A stretch of DNA of 64,000 bases from Shewanella corallii (GCF_023349125.1 NZ_JAKIKT010000010.1:55855-119854), one strand, 5' to 3'; shown: positions 1-9,117, numbered from the stretch's first letter. Notes: generated from the letters alone by a model not told the origin. Numbers and translations: made by a program.

Positions 1-633
1 GACGTCTATGTTGTTGGCCAAGCCAGGTTCAAATTCTTAAAGCTGGCAATCTTAGGCTGACTAGCCAATCGAACCTTGCAGATGTGAACCTGTAGAACAT
101 GCAATCTCAACATGAATGCTGGGACAGATTTTGGTTTGGCTGTGACCGACATCCGTACATGCCTAGCAAGAATCTGTAGCTCTCTGTAGATGTGAATCTA
201 TGGTTTGGATACGAGTACATTTGGATATGAGTACAACGAGCTGTGGTATCAGCGATTCGTCTCTGTGAGGCTCGCAGGTATGCGTTCAGTATTCAGGAAT
301 GGAGCAAAGCAAGAGGTGTTCAGTGCTAAAGGCTTGTCTACCTGTAGCTACAAAACGCCGAAAGCGTCGCCTATTTCCAACTTGGTAGACCTGTTCAATA
401 GTCAGATTCCTCGGGATTAGCGCCGGGCATTGTTGGAGACTGAGAAATACAAAAAAGGCCACCCGAAGTAGCCCTTTTAGGTCAAATGCCGATAAATAGC
501 ATTATCGGCATCATTGTATCTGTCGTTATGAGACAAAAATGAAAAGCCGTGATGTGAGTTTAAAAATGTGAATTACCCCACTTATAGCGTTAAAAAAAAC
601 CTATAAGATGCGGATTTTTATGAGCATTAATCT
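1..633. other. Left edge without a convincing gene
   Basis: No frame here has convincing protein character. The longest is a TTG-started frame at 205-420 encoding 71 residues, which ends about 30 bases before a terminator-like hairpin and could be the tail of a decayed gene. Two similar phrases, gatgtgaacctgtag (81-95) and gatgtgaatctatgg (189-203), suggest a weak local repeat. Nothing else is supported. Confidence 0.4.
451..478. terminator. Bidirectional terminator-like hairpin
   Basis: A GC stem around a cgaa/ttcg loop is flanked by six A on the left and four T on the right. The minus-strand version pairs better (one G-U) and has the longer T run. On the plus strand it would end transcription from the left edge. 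Confidence 0.5.
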
Positions 634-1473
634 ATGAGTGACGACATACAGCTAATTGTCCAAGCCATCAATAAAGCAGCAGAAACGGATGTTATTAAGG
701 ACTATATCTACCCAATGCTGTCAGGTATTACCTTTACACTGTTAGCAGCAGGAACAGCATATTTCACTGTAAAACACCAAGAGCGCAAGCAACAGCACAT
801 AGCCGCGAATCTAGCGAAGCTTAAAGCATCAAATAAGCTGATCTTATCTGCACAATCAGCCTTGCTGAATGTAATAACAATTAAGCAGGCTTACATACTA
901 GACCTACCAAGTGATCCGATACTTAGAATGCTGAATATTGGACAGGTTGAGTGCAACTACCCTCTTCTAGATCTCCCACTTGAAGACTTTTCCTTTCTTT
1001 CTCCTTCAATTGACGAAATAGATCATGCTAGTTGGGAGAATCTCGCTAAAATCGCCGTTCTCATGAAAAATTACAACGCTACGCTAGGAGCGTGGTCAAA
1101 AAGAAATCGGTTTGAAGACGAAGTCAAGATGGCTATTCTCTCAGTTCATGGCCAGAAAGTCATAGAGCCAGAAATTTCAATTGAAACAATTATAGATGCT
1201 GCATCTGCATTCAAAGTAGGAATTGCTGTTGACCTAAATGAGCGGTCAATAGAGTTAACTGATGTAATAATTAATGACCTTCATTCTTTTCTAACTGAAT
1301 TCCCTAAAGCAGTTAGGCCTCATATAGATGTAAACGCCATCAAAGGTTATGGGAAAATTATTCAATACGGAAATATGGCAGAGAGCTTTAATGAAATTAT
1401 GCTTGCAAAAACGCCAAGTGCTGACTGGGAAGAATATACGAAATTCATGAAAGGCAAGAGTACTGGAAAATAG
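634..1473 (+). CDS. Hypothetical single-pass membrane protein
   Basis: This is a 279-residue protein with one clear hydrophobic segment near residues 28-46 (LSGITFTLLAAGTAYF), followed by a basic, Gln-rich stretch and a mainly helical hydrophilic remainder. The layout suggests a short N-terminal part, a membrane anchor and a large soluble domain that is probably cytoplasmic. No known domain is recognised. The ATG has no strong Shine-Dalgarno sequence. It is flanked by noncoding or decayed sequence and is AT-rich like the other orphan genes of the first 5 kb, which suggests horizontal acquisition. A role in the accessory island is inference only. Confidence 0.6.
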   Translation: MSDDIQLIVQAINKAAETDVIKDYIYPMLSGITFTLLAAGTAYFTVKHQERKQQHIAANLAKLKASNKLILSAQSALLNVITIKQAYILDLPSDPILRMLNIGQVECNYPLLDLPLEDFSFLSPSIDEIDHASWENLAKIAVLMKNYNATLGAWSKRNRFEDEVKMAILSVHGQKVIEPEISIETIIDAASAFKVGIAVDLNERSIELTDVIINDLHSFLTEFPKAVRPHIDVNAIKGYGKIIQYGNMAESFNEIMLAKTPSADWEEYTKFMKGKSTGK

Positions 1474-2137
1474 TTCTAACCACTCCTGTTGTTAGCCAGG
1501 GGGCGCTACCTTCTTTTCACCAACGCCGCTGCCACTATCACCTCCCTGCCATGATAGCGACTAGCATTGAACTGGGCTCAATCTTGACCCCTATCGGGTC
1601 TGGGGTTCGCACGTTAGCAGTAAAGTTAGTCGGCATGTGGTCGAACATCTAACGCCCTTCTTTTGCTTCCAGCACCATGATCCGCTTATTCGGTGCAGGA
1701 TACATTTCCCGGAGTTCCAGACGCTGTCTTACGGAGGTTCTGTTCAGCTCATCAAAGTTAACACCTCCAAGTACCCTTCCCTTTGAAAGTTCTGCGCGAT
1801 GAGACAATGGCATCCAGGCTTACTGACCTATCAACTAAGCTACCCGTAAACTTTTGCAGATGTTCACTGCCCTCACCTTCGCGATCAGCGTAGCTTGATT
1901 ACTGTTCAATATGGTTTGACCAAGAAGGCAGTTTGACGAAATTACGTGCCATGATTCAGCCCCCTTTAACCAATTACACGGCGAACAGCCGGGATCTTGT
2001 TGGAGGTTTGGCTTTGATGTTGGTTACGAAACCTGGAAGGTATCTAAAGCGATAGCGTTAAGAATTAGCGCATAGTGATATCCCCAAGGGAAAGTGGCGC
2101 CTCACGGCGTGTATTGGGGATACTATAATCAAGTATT
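1474..2137. other. Intergenic stretch with decayed coding remnants
   Basis: This 664-bp gap has no intact gene. Minus-strand translation gives several short protein-like pieces. One ends in KIPAVRRVIG just before a strong AGGGGG ribosome-binding site, followed by an ATG at 1952. Another runs from an ATG at 1813 to a stop at 1649. The tight spacing looks like the remains of a densely packed phage or plasmid gene cluster. Confidence 0.35.
1649..1952 (-). pseudogene. Decayed small gene(s), possible phage or plasmid relic
   Basis: The minus strand starts with ATG at 1952 behind AGGGGGC, a very strong Shine-Dalgarno at good spacing. It reads MARNFVKLPSWSNHIEQ and then hits a stop. A shifted frame continues with protein-like sequence. 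A 54-residue frame starting at 1813 contains GRVLGGVNFDELNRTSVRQR and ends in VLEAKEGR at 1649. Codon choice and composition look like coding sequence, so one small gene broken by frameshifts, or two overlapping small genes, is likely. The family is not recognised. The 54-residue piece might still be translated. Confidence 0.35.
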
Positions 2138-3283
2138 CTATTTTACTACTTTGTCTGTTAACGGTTCCGGCGGTTGGCTCTTGACCTCTTTGCGTACTAA
2201 TTCAGTTATTGCATCAATCAGTTTTTGATGCGTCTTACTCTCAAAATCTGGCTCTTTTAGCTTGGTAAACGCACTATCGCTATTTAAGTTCCAATTCTCA
2301 AATATAGACTTTACATCCTGTTGGTCAACCTGAGAACCATATATTTCTAAATACATTTTACCGAATCCAATAGCGTGAATCCTGTCAGTTCTTTTCAGAG
2401 ACTCATGTGTATAAGCGCTGGCTACTCCATATGAGTATTTAGCGACTGCAGCCAATATAGAAACAACCAACATTTCTTTAAACAACATGATTCCATACAA
2501 CCCCCAATCTATATCGTCGGAATAAAATAATGTTAGAATCAGTGAGATGATCACAAACGTAGCAGATACCCCCACGGCCACCCAAATAGCTTTCGTGCCT
2601 TTAGCATTCCATTTTCGCGCTAACAGCCTGAAGTACCTTTCATGTTTCTCCAAATCATTTTTAGCTCTATCAACAAACAATGGTACTTCGGTGTCAATCT
2701 TAGACTGTAATTGCTTTTCTTTTAGTTTCTTATTTTCTAACTCTAGCTTACTGTTACTTCCTTGTAAGCTGTCTATATTAGACATTAATACAGCGCGTTC
2801 AGTAGCAACTTTATAATTCTCTTGCTCGGCCTCGTTACATTGTTTCTCTCGCCTGGCCAAAGTGTCTTTTAATGTTTGCACCTCTCTTTCATAGCTACTT
2901 TTTAGGAGAGATATTTCTCTTTTATAGTTATTTACATCACTTTCATAGCGCTCGGCCAAAGTATTTTCAGTGTTATCATTATTAACGGTTTGTAGTTGCT
3001 CTCGATGATGTTGGATTGCTCCCGTTAAGAATAGTTGGTCTAAGGCTTTCTCAGCTCGGAATATATTTAGGCTATCTAAGCATCGACGTTTCACCAGATC
3101 GAAATTTAGAATAACGGCTTTCTGTTCCGAAGGTGATAATTTGGTTAACTTACTTTCTAAATAGGTTCGACTGAAACTGCTTAATGTAGTCCAGAATCGT
3201 ACAGCAAACTCAAAGTCCTTGTCAGACTGGTCAGTAGTTGTATCGGTGGGGTTGAAATTTGTCTTTGGTTTCTTGGTTTCCAT
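2138..3283 (-). CDS. Coiled-coil protein with two C-terminal-half membrane helices
   Basis: This 381-residue protein has a hydrophilic N-terminal region and a long coiled coil (about residues 100-215, with runs such as LELENKKLKEKQLQSK). Two hydrophobic helices follow near 230-255 and 262-285 (WVAVGVSATFVIISLILTLF and GIMLFKEMLVVSILAAVAK). The soluble tail contains RTDRIHAIGFGKMYLEIYG. A coiled coil, two membrane helices and a short helical tail with an R/H-rich start recalls DUF6161-type membrane proteins, but the match is from memory and weak. It lies in the AT-rich island beside another coiled-coil membrane protein on the same strand. No enzymatic motif is visible. Confidence 0.6.
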   Translation of the reverse strand: METKKPKTNFNPTDTTTDQSDKDFEFAVRFWTTLSSFSRTYLESKLTKLSPSEQKAVILNFDLVKRRCLDSLNIFRAEKALDQLFLTGAIQHHREQLQTVNNDNTENTLAERYESDVNNYKREISLLKSSYEREVQTLKDTLARREKQCNEAEQENYKVATERAVLMSNIDSLQGSNSKLELENKKLKEKQLQSKIDTEVPLFVDRAKNDLEKHERYFRLLARKWNAKGTKAIWVAVGVSATFVIISLILTLFYSDDIDWGLYGIMLFKEMLVVSILAAVAKYSYGVASAYTHESLKRTDRIHAIGFGKMYLEIYGSQVDQQDVKSIFENWNLNSDSAFTKLKEPDFESKTHQKLIDAITELVRKEVKSQPPEPLTDKVVK

Positions 3284-3425
3284 TACCTAACAATCATTAA
3301 ATTAGTCCTTTCCTGATTGGATGCTATCATTATTTATGTTGCCTTTGTATGGCATATCTGTGCATTAGGTCTCAGAAGTTACTAAAAACTATGGTTTTAT
3401 CCTGATTTTTTGTAAGGAAGTTTTA

Positions 3426-3689
3426 ATGTTAAGCGCCATCTATCTAGCGATCACAGTACAAGTTGTATCAGTATCTGACGGGGATACGGTGAGGGTTGTA
3501 ATTCCTGATTGGCCAGATGTAGTTGGTCTTAATATCCCGGTTCGAATAAGGGGCATTGATACTGCTGAGACTGTCGGTGGATGTCCTAAGCCTAGAAAAA
3601 TGGCATTAGAAGCAAAGACTCTTCTGTCAAAGATTTTGTCTAAAGCTCAAAATATTGAAATAAAAAACATTGAAAGAGGAAAATGGTGA
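3426..3689 (+). pseudogene. Truncated staphylococcal-nuclease-like (thermonuclease) gene
   Basis: The first 87 residues match the N-terminal half of SNase-fold nucleases. VSDGDTVRV is followed by VRIRGIDTAETVG, which carries the family's Arg, Asp and Glu positions (Arg35/Asp40/Glu43 in the staphylococcal enzyme). The frame stops right after NIERGKW, where relatives normally continue with GK(Y)FR and supply the second catalytic arginine. The start is sound: ATG with AAGGAAG upstream. The product would lack the C-terminal part of the barrel and an essential residue, so it is probably inactive. Related proteins are common on phages and plasmids, which fits an island with broken genes. Confidence 0.65.
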
Positions 3690-3740
3690 AAGAAATAGAT
3701 AGTGTGATTAATGTCTAATAAGCTTAATCACTCCGAAATC

Positions 3741-4664
3741 TTAATTTTGCGGTGGTTTAGGCGGAGCTTTAACTCCCCGACGCAAAGGCTTTATTTTGGT
3801 ATGTTCTTCCAGATTTTTATTAATTTTATCGCGAAGATAGTTTTCTGCTTCTGTTTTAGTGTAATCCTCTACCAAGTTCTCAGGTGTAGATCTATGGGCT
3901 GAAAGAATCCCCCCAACTAAGGATTCCAGTTCATCTTGTTTAACGTCAGTTCCCTTCATCAAGGATTGGATGAAAATAGCATCTGACATATTTCCATCTC
4001 TCATTAAACTATAAAGTTTATGCATGGCATTGAGATTTCTCTCAAGTTGATGAGTTTTATCTATATAGTTGTTCAATGCCTCTTTTAGCTCTTTTCTATT
4101 GGTAGACTGATGATCTATTTCTCGATCCGCTTCTTGCAGCGCCTGTTTAGTTGCATCCAATTCTTGAGACATAGTACTGAGTTGGTTGCTTAGTTGGACA
4201 GAGTTGGTTCTTAGCTGATCTCGATCGTCTACAACTTTGTCATAATCCGTGCTAAAGCTTCTCTCACGTTCTTTTTCGATATATATCTTGTCAACTCTAG
4301 TCTTCTCATTTATAAAGCTTTTTTCTTCTCGCTCATTAGAACGCTCTAGTCTAGAGATCGCCATCTTATGATTAACAGAATCAAGCCATTGCTGATATTT
4401 TGAGTTGAAAAACACTGGGAGATAAAGTAACGCGACAAACAAAACGGCCTGAATTAAAAAATCATAAATAGTCGTATAGTCCTTTATCCAGTCAATTTTA
4501 TTGGCAGCAGTCCCATCACTTGCCAATAAGTAATAGTACACCTCCCAATGAACAAATATGGATGATATTAGTAGCGCACTGAAAAACGGAGTTTTCATTC
4601 GTTCTTGCTGGGAATCCATTAACTGAAGCAAAAATTCTTTCAAAATAAGGTACCAAAATGCCAA
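3741..4664 (-). CDS. Membrane-anchored coiled-coil protein, unknown function
   Basis: This 307-residue protein has an amphipathic N-terminus and two hydrophobic helices near residues 28-47 (SALLISSIFVHWEVYYYLL) and 68-86 (FLIQAVLFVALLYLPVFF). A long charged coiled coil fills roughly residues 95-230, and the tail is basic and proline-rich, ending VKAPPKPPQN. The first helix region (RMKTPFFSALLISS...W) resembles a module recurrent in membrane proteins of unknown function, which often reads P-F-(x)n-W-N-W. With the gene at 2138-3283 it forms a same-strand pair with mirrored architecture: helices first here, helices last there. No catalytic motif is seen. A membrane sensor or scaffold is speculation. 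Confidence 0.6.
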   Translation of the reverse strand: MAFWYLILKEFLLQLMDSQQERMKTPFFSALLISSIFVHWEVYYYLLASDGTAANKIDWIKDYTTIYDFLIQAVLFVALLYLPVFFNSKYQQWLDSVNHKMAISRLERSNEREEKSFINEKTRVDKIYIEKERERSFSTDYDKVVDDRDQLRTNSVQLSNQLSTMSQELDATKQALQEADREIDHQSTNRKELKEALNNYIDKTHQLERNLNAMHKLYSLMRDGNMSDAIFIQSLMKGTDVKQDELESLVGGILSAHRSTPENLVEDYTKTEAENYLRDKINKNLEEHTKIKPLRRGVKAPPKPPQN

Positions 4665-4741
4665 AGTAGACAGATTTTATTCAAGTTAAAAGTAACTTTC
4701 AATGATTCCATTGCTTTTCAAATATCCAGTAGTGCTACCAA

Positions 4742-5071
4742 TCATCTAATAAAGCCTATTGTTGCGGTGTTATATATCGCATCAAATGTGAAATGCTGGA
4801 GTGAAATAAGGTTTTTTATTTCAACATCAGAACCATCTATCTCATTGGCCATGTATTTTCTATCCTTAGATCTACTCATTCGTCCAACAACCATTAAAGT
4901 CGAATTACCTATAGTAGTTTTATCCGATTCACTTGGCCTCTGAGTTAGCGCAAAAATGGGTGCTAAACCTCTTGCCCTGCCCCTCCGAATTACCATTCCC
5001 CAGTGGGGTGGCGCTTTGCCTGCTGTAGTCATGTTTGCCAGATCCCTAGGACTGGTTAGCCTGACGTTTGC
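4742..5071 (-). pseudogene. C-terminal fragment of a FtsK/HerA- or Zot-like phage ATPase
   Basis: The reading frame is open from an in-frame stop at 5072-5074 to the TGA at 4742, and its first ATG (5030-5032) falls inside the conserved region. It reads VIRRGRARGLAPIFALTQRP followed by SESDKTTIGNSTLMVVGRM. This is typical of the C-terminal half of packaging- or morphogenesis-type P-loop ATPases of tailless or filamentous phages, where an RRGR-x-G-L-x(5)-SQRP signature lies after Walker B. The Walker A half is missing, so the gene is 5'-truncated. This supports a decayed phage-related cassette at 1.6-5 kb. The exact family is uncertain. Confidence 0.5.
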
Positions 5072-5192
5072 TCACTTCCACTGGTAAATGCGAAACTATT
5101 AGCAGTAAAGCCTGAGTAAATGCATTCAAGCCACCGGGAAACGATATAAACCGGGATTCTGAAGGGAATAAGTACAGGGAGATTTTTTGACA

Positions 5193-6248
5193 ATGGATAG
5201 AGCTTTAATCACTCTGACAACGGTTTTGGTATTAACCTCTTTTACCGGTTGTGCGGATAACAAGTTGCTCATGGCTAAGTTTGGCAATGCTGGAACTACA
5301 GACGGTCGCTACAGCATCAGAGAAATAATGGTTTCTGATACCTCAGGTTGGTTTTCAGATTTTGGTTATGGAGCCGTAAGTGGCTACCCTGGCGCTTACG
5401 CAACGATTTCAGGCTTAGGCATACCCACTCACGTTAAGGGTCACTGGAGCAAGAACCCGGAATCTACAACAGACTCCTTAGTTTATTATCGAATTGATAG
5501 TGTCATAGACAGCACATTGGCTCTTGAAAAGATGAAAGCACTTAACAATGCGTATGAAAACTTTGAGCCTTCAAATGCAACTGTACAAGTCGTGGTAGAT
5601 AAGGCTCATCTCAGGATTTTTTATACCTTTAATTGCTTCGACTCTTATGATGACTGCTCTAAAAAAGAAGGGAGCGACCCAAACGGTTGGATAGTGAGAA
5701 GCCCGACAGACTTGACCGATGTCGTTGTACTCTTCTCTGGCAATGGAGAGAGTTCACTTACTCCCTTCCCTACCTCCCCCTATGACAAGCGGATAATAAG
5801 AGCCGTCAATGTAGGCGAAACCGTTGTCAGCGAAGCCACTTTTCAGGATGTCGATTCAGTAAATCACCAAGTCACCGACCAGATTGTATTACCTACTGCA
5901 TTCTCGGTAGTGTGGCGGAAGAAGCTGAATCCAGACGCTGGATTTTCTGATTGGCAATTTGATAACTACCAGCTCGATGGCGACTTTCCTGCACAGGATA
6001 TGATGGAGGAAAGCATTCAGGCCTACCGTAACGCCATGGTGGGTTACGTCAAAACCAGCACATTTGATATCTTCGCTGAAGAAGACAACCTGTTTATCAC
6101 CTACAGCGCGGCTTGTTTAACTGAGAAAGCTGGAGAGCGCTGTAAAGTCATCGAAGACCCACAAAAACGCTGGCGCTACTTTGACGAGCTTGGTCGTTAT
6201 GCCCTTGTACTGTTTGAAGGAAAAGGCGAACAATTCGCTGGTGAGTAA
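5193..6248 (+). CDS. Putative lipoprotein, unknown function
   Basis: The N-terminus MDRALITLTTVLVLTSFTGC is a lipoprotein signal with the lipobox ending at Cys20. An in-frame TTG at 5187 is the alternative start, and AGGGAG at 5176-5181 could serve either. The 351-residue product is soluble after the signal, with about six further cysteines, including a CFDSYDDC segment and an AACLTEKAGERC segment that could form disulfides. No domain is recognised. It is probably anchored in the inner or outer membrane facing the periplasm. The plus strand is opposite to the following ATPase gene, and a cluster of hairpins separates the two convergent genes. Confidence 0.65.
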   Translation: MDRALITLTTVLVLTSFTGCADNKLLMAKFGNAGTTDGRYSIREIMVSDTSGWFSDFGYGAVSGYPGAYATISGLGIPTHVKGHWSKNPESTTDSLVYYRIDSVIDSTLALEKMKALNNAYENFEPSNATVQVVVDKAHLRIFYTFNCFDSYDDCSKKEGSDPNGWIVRSPTDLTDVVVLFSGNGESSLTPFPTSPYDKRIIRAVNVGETVVSEATFQDVDSVNHQVTDQIVLPTAFSVVWRKKLNPDAGFSDWQFDNYQLDGDFPAQDMMEESIQAYRNAMVGYVKTSTFDIFAEEDNLFITYSAACLTEKAGERCKVIEDPQKRWRYFDELGRYALVLFEGKGEQFAGE

Positions 6249-6370
6249 GGTTAGCATCAAACATAATTCACCCTTATTAACACCTCACATACCTTACGAC
6301 TCGTCGTCAGCAGGTGCCAAAATCTATCAATTAAAGTGATCTATCCGGCGGGAACGCCGTATCGAGATAA

Positions 6371-6482
6371 GTTAACGAGACCCATCCCAATTCCTCGTTA
6401 ACGCGGCCCCTGCGATTGGTGCTGTCAGGGGCCGCACCTAATGCCCCCTTAACCGTTTTAAAAGACGGGAACTCGTTTCCCG
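6371..6482. terminator. Three consecutive hairpins between convergent genes
   Basis: Three inverted repeats lie in about 110 bp. GTTAACGAG (6371-6379) pairs with CTCGTTAAC (6394-6402). GCGGCCCCTG (6403-6412) pairs with CAGGGGCCGC (6426-6435), which is perfect. CGGGAA pairs with TTTCCCG around 6466-6482. None is followed by a long T tract, so this may be a Rho-assisted or structural terminator block for the two genes facing each other. Confidence 0.45.
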
Positions 6483-6483
6483 G

Positions 6484-8082
6484 TTAAACCCCGATTGGGC
6501 ACTCTCTGCTGACGTTCAGCATCAACTTATCGAATGAAATGGCGTGCAGGACATACTTGGCGACAGACTCCTGAGAGTTGTTGTAGCGGTTGATCATCTG
6601 CTTGGGGTCACCATCATGGTTGTGTTCAAAGAAGTACCACTTTCTGATTTTTGAATGGCCCTGGAACTCATAGGTGCGCAGGCTCTCTTCCCCCAGTATC
6701 GACTTTAAGCCCATGGCGTACTGCTCGCCTGAGGGGCTGATCTCTATTCCCAGAAAGCCACTGTCCCACAAAATTGAGATAGCTTCGTTGGTGTCGATAC
6801 TCAAAGGCTCCAGCCTGTCCTTAAGGTCTTTAAACTCGAACGGGACTTTAAGGCAGTACAGGCTTTCCATTATCTTTTTGAGTACCGGATAGCGGCGCGT
6901 ACCTTCAATCACTCGCTCATCGTAGAGCACAGCGCTCTCTTTCTTGATGGCGTCTTGAATGGTGGTGAAAGGGATTTTCCAGCCCCCTCTTCCAATCAGA
7001 ACGTCTTCAACATCCTTATCGTGTACTTCAACGGCGTGTTCGACGATTTTCCTGGCGAGGCGCTGTATATCCCGTGATCTGTGGTGGGTGTGTCTGAGCA
7101 CATATTTGAAGCTGCATTCTGCATAACCCACATGACAGTGGTCGTTGCGGACGGTAGCACCATACAGGGTATTCCAGGGGTCTACATTTTTGCGGTTATA
7201 GCCCCGGGCGGCCTGCCTGAACTCATACTCGATGCGCTTATTGATGAACTCGCGAAGATCTGTCTCGTTCCAGCGCATGCGTTTGACCTTTGAGGTCATC
7301 TTTTGCGGGAAATTCAGGTCTTCTTTGCGGTATCTGTGCCAGGGAATGGTAATAAAGATCTCTGCGCCATTGAGCTTATTGGGAGTGAAGTAAGCCTGGT
7401 AGGTGTTCAACAGGGACGAAACCGTAAGCTGGGCGATACCTGATTGTGCTTCAAGGGGTGAATTGGGTGTCTCTATGGGTTCAATGGCGATTTTGGGCTT
7501 TATCTTTTCGGAGCTGATATCACCAATACACTTGATCACATCGGAATAGGTTTTGTGGTGAAACACCGCAGACAGGTCGGACTTAACCTCATCGGCTTTG
7601 TTCAGATCCACTGCCGAGTTGGTGGCGATTTCCACGGCGATTTTAATGCTTTTCCAGATAGGGAATTTAATCCTCTCGATAAGGGACAGCTTATGAATCG
7701 CCTTCCAGTGCAGGCTGTTCTCCAGGTTGTAGTATTCCTGAAGTGCGCCCAACTGAATCACCAGGGCCCGGATGATCTCAGCCCTCCACAGGTCCTGCAG
7801 TGCCACCTCAAGGTTGTAATTGCTGTCGGCGTGAATGGCTTTGAGGGCGACCATCTCTTTGATATCGAACGCGTGCTCATTCATATACCAAAGATCGAGA
7901 GGATTATCCGCCTTCAGCTGTTTCGCCAGCTCTTTGCAACTGTCAAAAATCGATGCGGTTTTACCTGTTCCCCACTTACCTGTGATGATAGGTTTTGAAA
8001 TCCGGAAACTCTTTCGGTCCAGAAAACACTCGGACAGAAGATCATCATCTTCTGCATTATCATCCCCAAAAATCAGCCGCAT
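6484..8082 (-). CDS. P-loop ATPase, Sll1717-like family
   Basis: This 532-residue protein opens with FGDDNAEDDDLLSECFLD, the characteristic start of Sll1717-type P-loop ATPases, where the acidic FGxxxAExDxLL-x-CF motif precedes Walker A. Walker A is GKWGTGKT at residues 35-42. The middle has IPWHRYRKEDLNF, and a helical region carries HTHHRSRDIQRLARKI, the usual R-x-RDI segment of this STAND-like group. The C-terminus looks winged-helix-like and may bind DNA or a partner. The family is of unknown function but recurs in accessory islands. The upstream gene on the same strand is a small membrane protein about 450 bp away, so a shared transcript is uncertain. Confidence 0.7.
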   Translation of the reverse strand: MRLIFGDDNAEDDDLLSECFLDRKSFRISKPIITGKWGTGKTASIFDSCKELAKQLKADNPLDLWYMNEHAFDIKEMVALKAIHADSNYNLEVALQDLWRAEIIRALVIQLGALQEYYNLENSLHWKAIHKLSLIERIKFPIWKSIKIAVEIATNSAVDLNKADEVKSDLSAVFHHKTYSDVIKCIGDISSEKIKPKIAIEPIETPNSPLEAQSGIAQLTVSSLLNTYQAYFTPNKLNGAEIFITIPWHRYRKEDLNFPQKMTSKVKRMRWNETDLREFINKRIEYEFRQAARGYNRKNVDPWNTLYGATVRNDHCHVGYAECSFKYVLRHTHHRSRDIQRLARKIVEHAVEVHDKDVEDVLIGRGGWKIPFTTIQDAIKKESAVLYDERVIEGTRRYPVLKKIMESLYCLKVPFEFKDLKDRLEPLSIDTNEAISILWDSGFLGIEISPSGEQYAMGLKSILGEESLRTYEFQGHSKIRKWYFFEHNHDGDPKQMINRYNNSQESVAKYVLHAISFDKLMLNVSRECPIGV

Positions 8083-8534
8083 ACACTCCCCTTATTTGTA
8101 TAACACCACTCACCCTATTAGTGAGGGCCGGGAATTGTCCAGTATGCGTCTCTCTATATTTGTCAGGCCGAACTGTGCATTTGTACTAACCCAGCCATAG
8201 TTGTTTCGCACTATATGCAAGCGGGTTTTCATTACTTTTCGAGGCGGGTTGCGGCTCGTTGTAACATCATTTTCGCTCCTTAATCAGTGAGGGCTTTCAG
8301 GCAATTGCGTTGATTAGCTGTTGAATCCTGCGTTTGCTTTTACCGGGATAAAACCAGGCTCAATGTTGATTTGCGAAACAACGATTGTCAGCCGCTAAAT
8401 ACCTATAGGTGCTGCAGGAATGGCAAAAAATCATAAATTAGTGGGAGAAGATACCGACTGGTCCTTGCCCTGCCCTTACCAGTAATGCAATAAGCCACCC
8501 AATCAGCTATTGCATTACCGACAAAAAGGACAGA
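8083..8534. other. Intergenic region with inverted repeats
   Basis: This 452-bp stretch has no credible reading frame. It contains CTCAC-cctatta-GTGAG just upstream of the ATPase gene (about 8107-8125), which may be an operator or part of its promoter, and the long inverted repeat at 8482-8518 listed separately. Nothing else stands out. Confidence 0.4.
8482..8518. repeat. Perfect 11-bp inverted repeat
   Basis: GTAATGCAATA (8482-8492) and TATTGCATTAC (8508-8518) are perfect inverted repeats around a 15-base spacer, just downstream of the small membrane protein gene that ends at 8535. It lacks a T tract. It may be a terminator for that gene or a protein-binding site. Confidence 0.5.
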
Positions 8535-8939
8535 TCAGCTGGCGGGTCGCCAGGCAGAAACACCATAGTAGGCAGCAACGATGGCGGTGAGGAAGCCCTC
8601 TATCCAGCCAATGATGGTCGCGTTTTCATGTATCTCAGTCAGTATGCTGGTATTGGCGAAGTCGTCGACCACGGCGGCAATCAACATAAATATCAGCGAA
8701 CCGATAATGGTATAGAGGGACATATAGGCCATTTTGCGACGGTTTTTAAATCTTTCCTGTGAGTATTGGATAAGCGCCGTTTTATCTGCGGGAGAAATAT
8801 CCGGGTCCTTCACAATCTCAATCATAATCCTAAGCGGATCTCTTGCGGCATCTGTGGTTTCTATCTTTACCGGGAATACGGATGCGCTCTGATTGTCCTG
8901 ATCCTGAGCATTGTTATCGCCAGTGTTTGTATCAGTCAT
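8535..8939 (-). CDS. Small two-helix membrane protein
   Basis: The ATG at 8939 is preferred over an upstream ATG at 8951 because GGAG lies six bases before it. The 134-residue product has an acidic Asn/Asp/Gln-rich N-terminus (to about residue 25) and a soluble segment. It has two hydrophobic helices, MSLYTIIGSLIFMLIAAVV near residue 75 and IIGWIEGFLTAIVAAYYGV near residue 110, and ends in SAWRPAS. The layout is holin-like, but nothing else here suggests lysis. It sits between the Sll1717-type ATPase and the helical-repeat gene, all on the minus strand. A role as membrane partner of the ATPase is speculation. Confidence 0.6.
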   Translation of the reverse strand: MTDTNTGDNNAQDQDNQSASVFPVKIETTDAARDPLRIMIEIVKDPDISPADKTALIQYSQERFKNRRKMAYMSLYTIIGSLIFMLIAAVVDDFANTSILTEIHENATIIGWIEGFLTAIVAAYYGVSAWRPAS

Positions 8940-9020
8940 ATCAAACTCCAATTGTTTTTTGGGGAGATGAATACTGCTTGGTGGGTTTACCGAGATAACA
9001 AGCTACATGACACAAAAGCA

Positions 9021-9045
9021 AAATGCCCGAGCTAAGCCGGGCATA
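9021..9045 (-). terminator. Terminator after the helical-repeat gene
   Basis: ATGCCCG and CGGGCAT form a perfect stem, and on the minus strand it is followed by TTTTGCTTTTG. It is placed to end transcription of the gene at 9118-10386. Confidence 0.65.
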
Positions 9046-9117
9046 AACGGGGAAGATTCATACGTCTTTCTGAAAGCACTGGCGCTATTTTTACCCAGTC
9101 ATCTGGCGTTGTTTAGT

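Noticed and set aside
1..50. tRNA-like T-loop phrase ggttcaaattc
   Set aside because: No acceptor or anticodon stems pair around it.
1474..2137. Integron attC sites
   Set aside because: A few gttagcc and ctaacgcc phrases recall attC core sites, but no paired inverted arms or cassette array are present, and neither recombinase in the window is IntI-like.
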